Source: Rostratula benghalensis
Lineage: Eukaryota > Chordata > Aves > Charadriiformes > Rostratulidae
Direction of reading: 5' to 3'
DNA: 64,000 nucleotides
Assembly: GCA_013399305.1 (NCBI GenBank)
Contig: VXAI01000162.1
Location: forward strand, 1,435,221 to 1,499,220
Shown: positions 37,584 through 50,950 of the stretch, piece by piece
How the letters are laid out: every line of letters starts with the position of its first letter
Position numbering within the stretch: position 1 is the first letter of the stretch
The notes under the pieces: generated by a model
The model's input: the letters and a program-made list of their open reading frames with translations, nothing else
Database searches by the model: none
What the model was told of the DNA's origin: nothing
Translations under genes and position numbers: made by a program

Positions 37584-37651
37584 AGTTGGGGTAGGGCAAA
37601 ATGACCTGCAGAGGTCCCTTCCAACCTCAATCAATCTGTGACTGATTCTGT
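37584..37651 (+). mobile_element. CR1 LINE 3' tail, very short
   Basis: Only the tail is kept: 'acctgcagaggtcccttcca' and 'acctcaatcaatctgtgact', then 'gattctg'. The part upstream (from about 37540) could belong to the same element but is not recognisable. Confidence 0.8.
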
Positions 37652-39306
37652 AGAAACAAGGGAGCAAACTCTGTGCAAAAATTCCCGGATGAGCGATGCA
37701 GTGGCCCTCAGCTATCCACATAAAAAGTGGAACTAAGTACACTTCTCCACACAACGACCCACTGAAGTTCTAACTGCTGCCTGCAAAACACTGCTTTCCT
37801 CTTTGTTGAGAATATTGGAAATGTCCCACATACCCCTTTCTGCTAACATTTCATTTAGGTTCACTTCATCTCTAGGCATAGGTGTAGGTAGTGGAGCAGA
37901 ATGGTTCGAATTAATTTGAAGGCACATCTGATTTTAAAAGACACGTTTTTGAATAGTTCCAGTTACTCTCTGGAATGCCAAACCGTGAAGCTGCCTGTAT
38001 TAATATATCTTATTTAATCTGGTGATGAAACACATCTCCATCCTCTCCTTCATAACTAAACTTCTGTCTTTTTTGCTAAAGCATTTGTTTTCTTTTTGTG
38101 GTATTCTACACATCTTTTGGTATTAATAAATCAGTTTGAGTATTGGAATAAAGATATGTTCCATCTTTAATACACAATTTAGGTTATAAGTTTATATAAT
38201 TAAGGTGAACATTTGTAGCACAAATGTCTTCTTCTTAATATTCTTACCTGAATAATATGGGAATAGACGGCAGATTCTAAATTACATAAATTTTTCTGTA
38301 TCTGTAGGCAATATTTAGGTCTTGAAAGCAAAGCAGGAAACTCTTAGGGCACCTCTGGTATTTCAAAGCTATTCCCAGTACTGTTCTGGAGTACAACCAA
38401 AAAATGTTTTGCAATAAAAACCAGAGGATAAACATGAAGTAACATGTCTGAATCAAGGTGAACAGCAGTGTCAACTTGTCTCTCAAGCATCACATGTAAG
38501 CTTTGTGACCTCCTGCCTATTGGATGTAGGTGTACATGTGCTCCCTTTCACAGATGATGACCAGTAATTCCATTTTTGCTGTGTTTCTCTGGAAAGCTTC
38601 AATTTCACAAGTCGAATGAGAAATTATTTTTGTTTGAAAATTCCATCCACTTTCATCTGCAATGTTTTCCTTTGAAAAGGAAGTTTATCATAGAAACATA
38701 GAGATCCATGCTTTTATCTTTTGGTGCTTTTAAATACATTTTAGGTATCAGTTTCACATGTTACTACCTGAAAGAAATACAAAAACAAAAGCTTCTTGTT
38801 CAAAATCCCTTTTGTAACTGCTTCTCAGTCTTTCACTATGTTTTTTTAGTCGTTATTCTGTTTCCATGGAGCTGTAGGAATTAGTAGACATCTGGGTAGG
38901 GAAACAAGACAAAAAGGCACAAAACTAGAGTGCATATCTTATCTGACATTTTCAGAAGAAAAACACTGTAGCTTCTTTCGCTATCAGGAATGTAAAAATG
39001 GGCATATTTGTGTTTTGAAAGTTTCAGTTACTCTTCAGGCAGAAGTATCATTACTGGAGCACTTCAGCAGAGCTCTTTTCTCCCCATTGAATTGTAAGTG
39101 TTCAACAGATTATGGCAGCTGCAACAGGGTTTAGATTTCATCCCTTCTTTTCTTGAGCAAAAGAATTCCCTTTCAGTAAAAATAGCATTAACAATACTTC
39201 CCTGTATTTGTGGGACTGTTATCATCTTTATGTGGCTGAGGACACTGTAACACGAGATTTTCCTTATTGTTCAGGTATGTTGTGGCATGATTCCATTTAA
39301 AAGATT

Positions 39307-39334
39307 CATCCATCCATCAATCAATCAATCAATC
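39307..39334. repeat. (ATCC)n/(ATCA)n microsatellite
   Basis: Two ATCC units and four to five ATCA units. Seen directly. Confidence 0.9.
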
Positions 39335-40738
39335 TCTGTATGCCTAAACAGTGACTCATCAGTTAATCAGTGTGCTAATTTAATTGCTGCTTGCCCCTTG
39401 CCAGGTTAGTAAAGATGCCATTGTGTTGCCCATAAATTAAAAATAGTACTGTGCTAATGTAATAGCAGTTGCAATTAATTATTCATAAATTCTTATTTAT
39501 GTGATTATTCTTTTGACTGTGTTGTAAATGATATTTCAACCCTTGGCTCTATTTTTGGAAAACTTAATGGCAAAGAAAGAATTGCCATTTAATCTGAGGT
39601 GAATGGAATCTGTAAAGAATAAAGAGAGAAAATAAAAGGAACTGTGATCCACATCCTATTATTTTCTTCAGGCCCATGGACCATTGCATAATGAAAAGGT
39701 TAACAATTTGCCTGTCGAATAATAAGCTTCAGGTTGCTCCGCTTTAAAAATGCATTTGTTATCTTCTTGAGGGCTGGAAACTACATAGATGACTTTTCTA
39801 TCCTTCTAGTCCTCGGATAACACTGAGGCATGTACAAAAAGCAAAAAGGTGGGAGATGTACAAATTAAAAGTACTTTAAGACAGAAATAGCTAACTAGAG
39901 GGGACAAAGACTTTCTGCCTGTAGACATTTGTACTTTGCAGCGATTTTTTGCTGAATCTAGTAGCTGTACTTCTTGTAGCAAGGTAGGGCTCTCTCTGCT
40001 ACCCCTAAACACCTACCTCAGAGGATGCAAAGAGACTTTGAGGTATTTCATTACTAAAATGTATATAAAGGAGGGACACGTGATCTCTCTGTAATTCTTG
40101 TATTTGGGGTAATACCACCTGGCACACTAGAAGGTACTATGGTTATTCAGGGTGCAAACTAATCAGGATCCTTTGTAAGAGTGGACAGTGTGGGTCTTTT
40201 ATTGAGTCCCTTTCAGGCCACAGCAGGTCCCTTGACCCTGAATTCCAAGCTATATATAGTATAGCTCTCTGCCTTCCAACTCCTTGCTTCTCTTTCACTA
40301 TATTCCTCAAGGAAAAAATGCCCACAATTTTAGCTAAAAATATTGTGTCAGCTGCTCAAAGTGGTACATTGTAATTACACTCACTTCTTTGGTCTCCCTA
40401 GTTTCTGGAGTATTGTATTAGAGATCCAGCTTGGTGGAAAGCACAAAGTGCTTCAGCAGAAGTGTTGACATGATACAAATAATTCAGGAAAATGGCCACT
40501 AGATACAGTAGCCCTAAAAGGACATGAACATAGTAAGATGGCAGAAGATTTCTGTCTGCTGCTGAAATTTAGTTTTGAGAACTCTCTTGAGGCCACTATC
40601 CACAGCATTTTCACTACATTAAGGTCAGCTAAGACTGTATAGTCTGAACCCCAGGAACATGCTTTTTCTAAGGGCTGGCAAATAGTCTAACTGGTATAAT
40701 AAAATAGAATCTCTTTTGGGGAATCACCAGGCCTAGAA

Positions 40739-40754
40739 TTTTTTTTTTTTTTTT
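40739..40754. repeat. Poly-T tract, 16 bases
   Basis: Uninterrupted T16, seen directly. Confidence 0.95.
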
Positions 40755-42186
40755 CTGTAAACAATCTGCAAGATTGCATTTATTTCTGCTGCTTTGGGAT
40801 GCTGTAATAAATACATTCTGCTTTTGAAAGAAAATTAGATATAACTACATTATAGGAAAAACAGGTTTTCTTTTTTGATTAAAAACAATACCTCACATTT
40901 GTCCTGCACTGCCCCAAAGTGCAATTGCAGACACTTCACACAGTCTTTTTTTGATTGGAAACGTTACATCCCTGCCCATGAGCAACAGGGGAACAGTGAG
41001 GTTAGGGTTTTTCCCCTTATAGCTGTTAAAAAGGAGATGAACTCTTTTCCCCAGCTACAATGTAAGGGGAAAAAATTAGGGTTATAATGTAATTACCAGC
41101 ACTGGAATCTTGCCAGGATGCTGGACGTTATTTCCCTGAATTCCTCAAAAAAAAAAAGCATCATGGGACTCTTTAATTATAAGCAATCAGGACCATAGGT
41201 CCAAATCTGACATGAAAGGCTCTGCCTCCAGCAACACAGAACATGAGTCTGGGCATTTGCTCAGTACTGACTCAAAAATGCCATCTAATGACTCATAGTC
41301 ATACTTTCTGTAGAGTGTTTCTGTTTTTTGCTGTGTACCTAGGGCTTGTCACAATGTCTTAATAGCCAACATATGTACATTTTACAACGACCTGTTCTAC
41401 AGTCTGGAAAACAAGATCAGACAGTAAATATAATCCCAGTCTATACTCCCTAACAGCATTTTGTAAGAGAAGTGAGTGGAAAATGTAGGGCAATATTTTT
41501 ATCTTTGTTCATGTGATTTCGTGTGATAGAAGGTAGGATGGAGCTGGTATTTTAATTGCAAGGAGTTTTAATAACATTTGTGTATGATAAACAGCTACAA
41601 ATTCAGCAGAAAAGGACTGTAAATTAGAAAGCAATGTCCCATCATACTATCCTGGTAATAAAATGTGTCAGAGACTCTTTTACAACTCACTTAGAAAAGA
41701 TATATCCACACTCCAATTATGAAGCTGATCAGCACCTACCAATTAAAAAAAGAATTACTTTACATGAAATTCAAATTTTTTTTAGAATGTTAATAAAATA
41801 AGTCCTGTTACTCTTGTCCAAAAAGGAGTCACTGGTATTTTTGAAGAGGAGGACAAGAAACTGCTAAAAAATGGAAGTGGAAAAGAAAATTGAATGGGCT
41901 AGCTGTCATAGAATTACTTTTAAAACATATATCAAATAGTTGATGAAAATAGAATAAAAGCATCATGGTTCATGTGCCAGTTTAACAAAAAGCTTTTTAA
42001 ATTCCTTGTGTTGAGATGTCAAGGTGGAAGGAAATGTATATGTGTAAAAAACTTCCCATCCCAAACTATGAATGACTTTGATTTTTTCAGTTTGTTTTCC
42101 ATTTTAGAAACCATGCTACTTAGGCTTCCTTTTTTTAAGATTCCTATCGAGCTTTCTAAAACAGAAGAATCGCAGATAGTGGATGT

Positions 42187-42648
42187 CTGGAGTCCTCAGC
42201 ACAGGAAGGACATATACCTGTTGGAACAGGTCCAGAGGAGGGCCACAAGGATGATCAGAGGGCTGGAGCACCTCTCCTATGAAGACAGGCTGAGAGAGTT
42301 GGAGTTGTTCAGCCTGAAGAACAGAAGGCTCCAGGGAAACCTTATAGCAGCCTTTACAATATCTGAAGGCATCTGAGAGATGGGGAGGGACTCTTTATCA
42401 GGGATTGTACTGATAAGATGAAGTGTAATGGTTTTAAACTGGAAGAGGGTCAGGAAGAAATTATTTACTGCAAAGGTGGTGAGGCACTTGAGCAGGTTAC
42501 CCAGAGAAGTTGTGGAAGCTCCACCATCCCTGGACAGGGCTTTGAGTAACCTGGTCTAGTGAGAGGTGTCTCTGCCCATAGCAGGGGTGTTAAAACAAGG
42601 TGATTTTTAAGGTCCCTTTCAACTTGAATCATTCCATGGTTCTATGAA
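42187..42648 (+). mobile_element. CR1 LINE 3' fragment with ORF2 C-terminus
   Basis: Sense CR1 copy, 5'-truncated at the segment for 'WSPQHRKD'. In frame from 42187 it gives '[20 protein letters not shown]', then '[18 protein letters not shown]', then 'LQGNLIAAF', after which a stop at about 42374 breaks the frame. The rest runs through 'aatggttttaaactggaaga' and the tail 'aaggtccctttcaact', 'ccatggttctatga'. A small deletion after 'gaagagggtc' is probable, where a segment usual in CR1 is absent. A 134-codon frame at 41972-42376 is a fusion of unique sequence and this CR1 part. Confidence 0.93.
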
Positions 42649-45360
42649 AGAGGCAGGTGGACGTCACCATTATTTTCCCGTGTCAAAGAGGAGTGTGCAT
42701 AAGAAGGTTTCTTTCTTCAAATGAGGAATAAGTAACAATTTAAAACCTGTATTTACTCATCTTCATCTACCACTGAGTTTAGCTTAGGCCTGGCTTGTCT
42801 TTAATTTACAGTAAGTCAGATGCTATCCACTATAAGGCAATAACAGCATAAAATTGTATAATAAGTGTTTTATACCAGAGTTGAACAACTTTTTGGCAGT
42901 GGTTTGAGTCAACTGAGGTAAGAATTTTGGTGTGTCCAGTCAGATTAAAGGCTGTATAGTTGCCTTGAGTAATTACTGGATTTTTGTCTGTTGGTCAGTG
43001 CAGTGAGAGGCTTTTCAAAGTGATGTTGAAGAGCAGTGGACCTCAACACCTTTAAAAACTAGTCACAGTATCTTTGCCCTCAGAATTAGAAAGAACAGGC
43101 CCCTAGGTTCATTACACACATTACTTTAAAGAAGTTTGCACATGTGAAAATGGGACAGAACAAGACAGGCCTTCATCTGAATTTAATAGTTATTTTCAGC
43201 ATAAATTCACCTGTAGCAATGTGGTTATTGAGGCAAATTCTTGTCTCTTTGTATCAACTAAATTTAGATTATATTCCTTTTTGTGGGGAAGTCAAGCTAA
43301 AAACAGGTCAGGACAGATGTATGCACAGATGTAATTGTCAAATTTCTAGGATATATGTAGGTGGCCTCCTATGAGGGAGATAAAAAACTTAGCAGGCTAA
43401 TAACAGATTAATAGGAAAAGTAGTATTTGACAGAAATACAGTTATGTGTTGTGCAGAAATTTTAATAATCTGGAAAAAGGAACCCGATGGCATGATGTTA
43501 TAGAGATAGTAATACCAAGTCCCTTGGTACGCTTACTTGAAGTAAGAGTTGCTGTTATTACTACTTTGCTAACTTTTAAACAAACAAACTGTAACACAAG
43601 TCTGGAACATTACCACAGTGATACTCCAGGGAATGATTTAAGTGGAGTAAAGGTATATCAGCCTGTTAAATGTTAGCGATTTAGTTGTAATTGTGAGATA
43701 TTACTTCACTGGACAAGCAAAAAAAATGGCAAGTAATGAAAGACACGCTTTTACTGGGAGGACCCACCTCCTCATTTAGTCAGTCAAGGGGTGTTATCCC
43801 TTTATTACCCTTTAATTTGAGGGCAAGTTCAGTGAACAACCGTGAAGGCCATTAGGAGCTGTCATGGAGAATTTATTTGCCTTCAAATGGAAGGTGGAAG
43901 CAGTACAGCAGAGTCTGTGCAGTTTTAAAGTGGATAATTCTCCTTTTGCAAGCTTTTTAATACTATGTTTATTGTTTCCTAGTATGTCTCCCCAGACTGT
44001 CCTTTGTTGCCTTTGCTGCTCTTGTCAGGAATAAAATTTATAGAAGTGTGGCCCCGGAGTACCAATCTTATTTTGTGTAGTGACTACGCTAGCAACTCAC
44101 AGTGTGTCTTACCAGAAACTTGCAGAAAACAGGAAAATCCATACTTCTTCAGAAGCTAAAGTCTAGTGACTTTTTTTTTCTTCACTACTGTAAAATACAG
44201 GGAGTTGTGTCAAAACAGACTCTTTCTTACAGTGTTTTAACTCTGGAGCAAATCTCACCAAAGTTTGTAAAAGCAAATTAATTCAGTTTAGTTGTTACAT
44301 CCCAGCTTAACAGTGTAAGCGTCTGACTTGGTACGGAAGCAGTTGTTGCTCTTGCATTTCCTGAAGTCTAACAGACGCCTTGAATGCAAGAGAAAAATCT
44401 GGTACTTGCTTTAGATAATGCATTATATGAACTTAAAAGGCACAAGAAGATATGTTAATTTAGAACAGAGACTGACAGCCATAAGTTCATCCATTTGCAA
44501 AGGTAGGGGAATTTTATCCTGGAAGAACTGGTGCTCTGCAAGTAGTGGAAACAACAATTTTGCTCCGACTGTGTTTTTAGGATAAGGAGGGGAGAGAGAG
44601 ATCCTTCTTTAGCAGACATTATATATTAGACATGAAGGATATCTGTAAGTAAAGATAACATTTCCAAAGCTCATGTCACTAGTACTTTATGTAATTCACA
44701 TACCCTGTAGATGTGCTGGGTTACAGGAGTATTTGAGGAATGTATTTCATTTATTCTAAGTGAAATCCATCCTTGAGTTTTGATCCACTTTATAAGTAAG
44801 CAATTTCCTTACTAGGTTTCCTTTAGAATATGTCTCAGAGAAAGAAAATTATAAACACATAAACATATCTGGAATTTTTTTTTTTCTTTTCTTTTTCTGA
44901 ATTCTTTCTCAGATGCAAAGTCAGCCAGTGGGTTCAAAGGCCTTAAGTTCATGATCATCTAAGGCTTAGTTTGAATCCTGGGCATTTCTCTTACCCAGTT
45001 GATGTTGTTTTGGTTAGCACTCAGTATTCAAAATTTATGGGTCTCATTATGGTATTGGTACTGCTTATTCAAGTAAATATAAGTTGTCAGTTGCAATGCA
45101 TCTGTGCAGATTTATACTGACTAATTTACCCATTCCTCTTAATACTTTATCAAGACAGGGATTTTTAAATGGATGTCTGTGCATTCATTATCAGGTTTAC
45201 TCTCTGAAATTAATCACTGCTTTGTTTTCCTGAAAATTGCAGTGATCTTGAAATACTACAGTATGGATCTAAATTCTCTAAAAACTGTAGTTAAACCAAG
45301 TCTGCACTGTCATTCATCTGAAAAAAAAATATTTACAGATACACAAAATAATTCTTTAGC
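42649..45360. other. Noncoding DNA between CR1 copies
   Basis: AT-rich sequence. The frames at 43144-43374 and 43446-43676 (+) have no recognisable domains. A T-rich run lies at about 44877-44896. No promoter or exon is recognised. Confidence 0.55.
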
Positions 45361-45530
45361 AGCTCCTCAGGGAAGTGGTCTCAGCACCAAGCCTGTCAGA
45401 GTCCAAGGAGCATCTGAATGACGCTCTTAGTCACAGCATTTAACTTTAGGTAGTCCTTCGAGGAGCAGGGAGTTGGACTCAATGATCCTTATGGGTCTTT
45501 TCCAACTTGAGTAATGCTATGATTCTATGA
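45361..45530 (+). mobile_element. CR1 LINE 3' fragment, different subfamily
   Basis: Sense CR1 3' end. It starts 'agctcctcagggaagtggtc', continues 'gcaccaagcctgtcagagtc' and ends 'agttggactcaatgatcctt', 'atgggtcttttccaactt', 'atgctatgattctatga'. The wording of the 3' part (gatccttatgggtc) differs from the 34.2 and 42.2 kb copies, so it belongs to another CR1 subfamily. The coding end is not intact. Confidence 0.92.
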
Positions 45531-48500
45531 TCTATTTCCTGCCCAGTAAAGCACTGTAATTAGACCATGAACTGTTAATAATATTGATATACCGAATCTT
45601 CTAGTCCAGACAGAAGAACACAGTCCCAACTACTTTATTAACTGATCAACTGCATCCAGTCAATTACGAAGAATCTGGCACTGATTATTTTTTACTCTTA
45701 GTAGCTTTATTAAGAAAAAATAATAAGTATGAACTTTTAAACTGGGTATTTCCATGAGGCATGAATGACTTCCTTTTACAAATACGTAGACATTATTTAA
45801 AGCATTTCTTTCAACCACTGGCTTTTAAGGCATGCATTTTCATTCTCCTATTCTTCTGCTTTCCCTGCTTTCACCTGTTTTAAACAATTTCTAGAGACAT
45901 TAGAAAGAGTTTCTTGTCATGTTATTGATAACCTAAAGGGCAGTTTATGGAATGGCAGTAGTAGGTACAACCTAAGGTAGAAAAAAGGTTGGAAAAAAGT
46001 TGAAGATGCTAAATACTTTAAAATTATAAGATCTTCCAAAGGACGAGCAATATTTATTAGCTTACTATCAACTATTGGTGGAAAGGTTCTTGTTTTTGTT
46101 TTTGTTTTCATTTTATTCTGTCTTAAACTCTCTGTGGCAAACCGTTGTGAAAATGTAGCTATGTACCTGTTATCCTCTGTATTTAGTTCTGATGAACATC
46201 TGAACATCGATTCCTTGGTGAACACTGCACTCGCCTAGTGTCAAGTGATTAAACCAGCAGTGGGAGGAGAAAAGAGAAGAAGAAAAGATAAACCTCTGAA
46301 CGTATTAACAAGCAATATCTGACAGTCCCAAGTCATTGTGAATCTGGGCTTACTTTTAACATACTCAGTGATAGATTCAGTACTGAATCGTCATAGCTCT
46401 ACTTCCCAGTTAGACTGTTACCCCCAGGGGAGCAGTACTTCACTCCCATCCTCACAGTACTCACACCCAGTACTCAGTTCCATCTGGCTGAGAGCAACAG
46501 GAGACTGTATCAGTAACAGTGTGAGCAGTGCTAGAAGAGATGCCAGGTGAAGCTCATTTCCATCATTACCAGCAACCACAATCTTCACTGCCATGACACC
46601 ATTCCCCTGTCACTGGCCTTGTCTTTAGCTGTGCAAGTCTTCACTCCTACCTTCGTGTTTTGCAGAACTGCTGACAAACCAGATGTAGGCTTACACAACC
46701 AGATCCTGCATTTCTGTTGCAAAATGACACATTGGGATGTGTTAGCAGTGTCAAATAAATCAGCTGCTGCTTTGTGAAGTGATAGATATTTTAGTTAATA
46801 CTCAGGCTCTCCAGTGAAGCAAACTTAAGTGTTACTTCCCTCCAAGGTGAACCCAGCTGCAGTTCAAGAGATCCTTCGTTCTGAGGACAAATCGTTCCTC
46901 AGCCAGAACCATGCCAGGTTTGGTTTCTTCTGCCCTGCAGTCCTCTACACTATCCCAAGAGACTTGTGTGTACTTTCAAACACGCCATATGTTCTGATGC
47001 CACATCCTTTGTTCCCTTAGCAGCATGCTGTGTACACAGAACTGCACGCTGACAGATTGCACGACAGCCTTCCTCTTATTTCAGGTATTCGAACTAAAAC
47101 AACTTTAAAAAAAAGTCAAACAATTATGTCTAACAGCCACAAAGACGCGGTGTGAGGGAGTGCAACTGGACTGTGAGCCACTGTACTGCCAGTCCAACTG
47201 AGAGGGAGGTTATTCACCACATGGCCTGGGGCTTAGGCATGATTAGCAGTATAGACAGTGTTTTGTCCTTAAACAGCAGATGCAATTAATCTGTCTGCTG
47301 CAGGGTATTTACTTGCACAGTATAGCTGCATTAGCAGAATGATGTGAAAAAGCGTATCGTGTGTCAGAGGTGGAATAATAACCTTACAGTGGTTCCTTTT
47401 TTTCAGCTGTCCACGTTCCAGTGTAGGTGACCAGTATCAGAAATGTCTTCTTAGACCTCCTCACCTCCCTTATGTCACTGTGAAGAAGTAGGACTTGCAA
47501 TCAAGATCTGAAAGAATAGCTACTTTGAAGTCATGCTCACACATTACGCCATTTAATTGCCTGGTTTTCACAGAATGGTTTGCTTTTGCATGTCCACGGG
47601 GCATACCAGTGTCACTTTATGGTGCATCATAGCTTTATAGTGCACTCAGGGAAAACCACTCATTAAAAAGATGAACAGCGCCTGCTTTTCAGTGCCTATT
47701 ACTATCAAGACACGTCTGAAAAATGCAGTGCACATTCTTAATGGGTACTGACAAAGTACTTTTAAGCACGTTGATGTTTTAAATGTATATTTAGACTAAT
47801 GAACAAGATGTAGCTGAAGATTAACCTTATCAAATCAGTGGGATAGCCTCCTCCACTCCTGAATCCCACTATTTTCTTTCTTAATGTTTTATCCATACAG
47901 TGATACATTAGGGAGATAGTGAGGCTCCAGCTCTCCTTGAAGCATCCCACATGATAGTGAAAAGGAGTGGTAATACACCAGGGCAAAAAAGAACTGCATA
48001 GTAATGACATAAAGGACAGAGTACAGTCAAGATTACTGAAAGTATGATTTTGACCTCAACAGTGACTTTGCAAAAATGGCACTGTAGACCTCCATATTTA
48101 ATGTGTCTCAGAATTTTCAGCTAAAACTTCTGTAATTGGAGAGTGAAGCCATGTTTCTCTTCCAGACCTGCCATGCCTACCAACCCTGCCTCAGCTGGAG
48201 TGTCTTAGCTGAGCTTTTGCTGGCATGAGCCACTCTGTCAGCAAGGATGCTTCTACTAGTTGCCACCCATCCATCCATAACCTTCATCTAAGCACTCATT
48301 TCCTGCACTTCCTGTGAAAACCCACTGTAAGGCTGTGAACATGCTCTCACTGCAATTGATGGATGGGCGTGAAAGCAACAGGTTTTAGTCATGCCATGAG
48401 TAGTACTATCAGACTCTGGGAATGTATAGATTGAAGGGCAGCCTCAAGGTGATGCTGGTGGCAGCACATGCCATGAGCAATCTGTCAGATTATTTCCTCT

Positions 48501-50833
48501 GCAGGCTAGACTGAGGGCATGATTTGGGCTGTCCTGGCTTGCAACTCATGCACCCATTTAATTAGGGAAGAAAACAGAGCTTTGATTAATTTACAGCAGG
48601 AAATGGATATACTCCTGTACAATATGAAGTACTGGTTGCTATAGCAGTCAATGTAAGATCTGTTACTTTGTCCAAACCCTGGTTTGGGGAAGAATATTCT
48701 AGCTCCCTGTTTCTTTCCCCTGTTGTTGAATGCTCAATTAACTCTGCTAGTTTCTAGATCCTGCTTTCTGGTACATTTTACACTGTTCCTAAAACATGTT
48801 ATGATGGGAATTCCAGGCAACAGGTTTTAATTCTTTGGATCACTACTTGTAAATGTAGGATCACTCACCAAGATAAAACAATGTGGGAGATTTTCTAGAT
48901 CATACATGTTACTGAAGTTCAGAATACCTAGAGATAAGCCTTGAAAATACGTGATTTGGTTTACTTACCTTTCTTCTCTATTTATTATCTCTGTAGCAAT
49001 TTTCATCACATGTAGCATTAGGAATATTCTTGAAGTTCCTAAACTCTCAGATTATTTGCCCTGGGCTTCTTTAATAATAGCTGAGGGAGACAGGCATTTC
49101 TAAGAGACAGATCAGGCATCTAAGATCTTCACACACAAGTGTAAACATTAAATCTTATATTTTATTTTTCACTGCAGAGAAAGAATAGAAGTTGCTTTAG
49201 ACTAGGTATCTATTAAAATTCATGCCTCAGAAACTCTAATGATAAGACTCTGTGCTGCATCGTCTTTCTGTTTGAATTCTCAGAGATATGGAAATAAGAG
49301 TCTTCTGACCTAGCTCGATCCATACAAATATTAGTAAAATAGCTCATGATACAGGAATAACTGCTTTAACATTGTGGGGTTTTTACATTCTCTGAGATAA
49401 TAAAAAATAATTGTTGTAGTTAAATACTGAAACTCACATCTACATATACATTTGATGTTCTCATCCATTCTTTTTTTAGAAGTACAGAAACAGTAGGGGG
49501 TTCAGTAGAATTGTATGCAATGAATGTTTGGAACTTACTTGGTGTTTCCAGCCAAAAAAAGCCTCCTACATCCAGTTCCTTAATGAACAGATTTCCTTTA
49601 TGTAAATTTCATAAGAAGAAATTGTTTATGCCTGTTGATAATCTCTGTGTTTGTAAGCTTTCCAGACTTTAACTAGTTGTGAGTGTGGTGGCTTGATCTC
49701 CTAATAAGCAGGCCATTCAGCCCAGGTTATTTCTTTCTACCTATACCAATTTTCTACTTAGTTATGTGTTAATTTTCCAGATGCACGTAGTTCCTCAAGA
49801 TCATGAGATCCAGAAGACTAGAAGAAACATCTGCCTTTTGGTTGTTGAAGGGTTGATAGCTTCCATTACTGGCATGTCCTTCTGGGACATGCAATGTTTC
49901 AATTTAACCTAGTATGAATGTTTGACAAAACCCTCTTAAAAGGACCTCAGCAAAAAATGTGATTTACCTAGTAAAGTGCAGAAGATAGAAGGCTTTGATT
50001 CCAACCCCATTTACCTTATCTTACACTGTTTAAATAAAGAAAGACCAAATTAAACTACATAGAAAAGCGACTCAGTGAGCATGCAAATTTCATTGCAATA
50101 AAATCCTATTGCAAAAATTGGAAGACAAATCAATAAGAAATTTGAATATTTTAAAAATTGCTGAAATCTGAAGTTCCAGTGCTTTCTATAACAACTAATT
50201 GTATTGCAGAACACTACTTTTTAATTCCACAAATTAACTTTTTCATTTAAATTTACACATACTGTTTACTGGTAAGCTTAAGGTAACCTCTAGATAAATG
50301 TCCTATTTCAAACTAAAAGTCATAGGCACTTTGTTCCTGTTACAAATGTTCATTTACCAGAAACTGACGTTTCTCTTTCAATCTCCTAACTTGTGCAAAT
50401 CTATTTGAAATTATTTACAGTCTTCCATATTTCATTAACTGAAATGATGACCTGCAGGTTCCAACTATTTAGTCAACTTTCTCTTCCAGTACACTAATGA
50501 ATAGATCTACTTTGCCTATTGATGTTAACTCTCTCTCTTTCAGACGACAAGTCTTTTGTAGAGTGTCCTGAGTTAACATACCAAGGGATTTTTATTTATG
50601 TATTTATTTGACAAGTGAACTTCTCATGAAATTGTGATTTTTAATATTTTGCATGCTAGGCCATTATGTATTTATTTATTTTTAATTTTTTTACTCCTTT
50701 CTCTGCTATTGACTGTGAAATAGTGACTGCTATGGAAAAATGATTTTTTTCCTGGTCCTGAATACACAGACAAAAAAAGACTTTCATTAAATAGGGCCAC
50801 TAACCCATGGTATTTGCACAAGTCAAGAAATAT
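45531..50833. other. Noncoding DNA
   Basis: No gene is recognised. It contains (TTTTTG)n at 46089-46112, a somewhat GC-richer part at 46340-47020 with random-looking frames, a repeat-free part at 47260-47760, and TATTTATTTA runs near 50591-50690. Confidence 0.55.
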
Positions 50834-50950
50834 GGGTTTGGTTTGGGGTTTTTTGTTGTTGTTTTTTTTGTTTGTTTGTTTTTGTTTGGTTTGGGTTTTT
50901 TTGTTTGTTTGTTTGGGGTTTTTTTGTGGGGTTTGTTGGTTTTTTTTTTT
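50834..50950. repeat. T/G low-complexity block, about 117 bp
   Basis: A dense mix of GGTTT, GTTTT, GTTG and G3-4T7 units ends in a T-run. A 61-codon frame reading F/G/V/L repeats across it (50807-50992) is an artefact of composition. Confidence 0.95.

Larger units (their letters stand above)
37652..42186. other. Noncoding DNA, candidate conserved patch at 39060-39640
   Basis: No gene is recognised. It contains an (ATCC)/(ATCA)n tract at 39307-39334, T16 at 40739-40754 and A11 near 41146. The stretch around 39360-39600 has several homeodomain-type cores, including TAATTA at 39476-39481, with no repeat signature apart from the short tract. Confidence 0.5.

Noticed and set aside
37338..37754. 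138-codon minus-strand open frame
   Set aside because: It runs antisense through a CR1 tail (37584-37651), overlaps another frame on the + strand and shows no protein family.
38686..38712. 'tcatagaaacatagagatcc', similar to a reverse-oriented CR1 3' tail
   Set aside because: The expected following tail and body sequence is absent.
41972..42376. 134-codon + strand open frame as a host gene
   Set aside because: The first about 70 codons are unique AT-rich DNA without protein character; the rest is a CR1 ORF2 fragment.
43463..43482. 'taataatctggaaaaaggaa', similar to an old LINE reverse-transcriptase segment
   Set aside because: Only about 20 bp match and no neighbouring landmarks of the same ORF are found.
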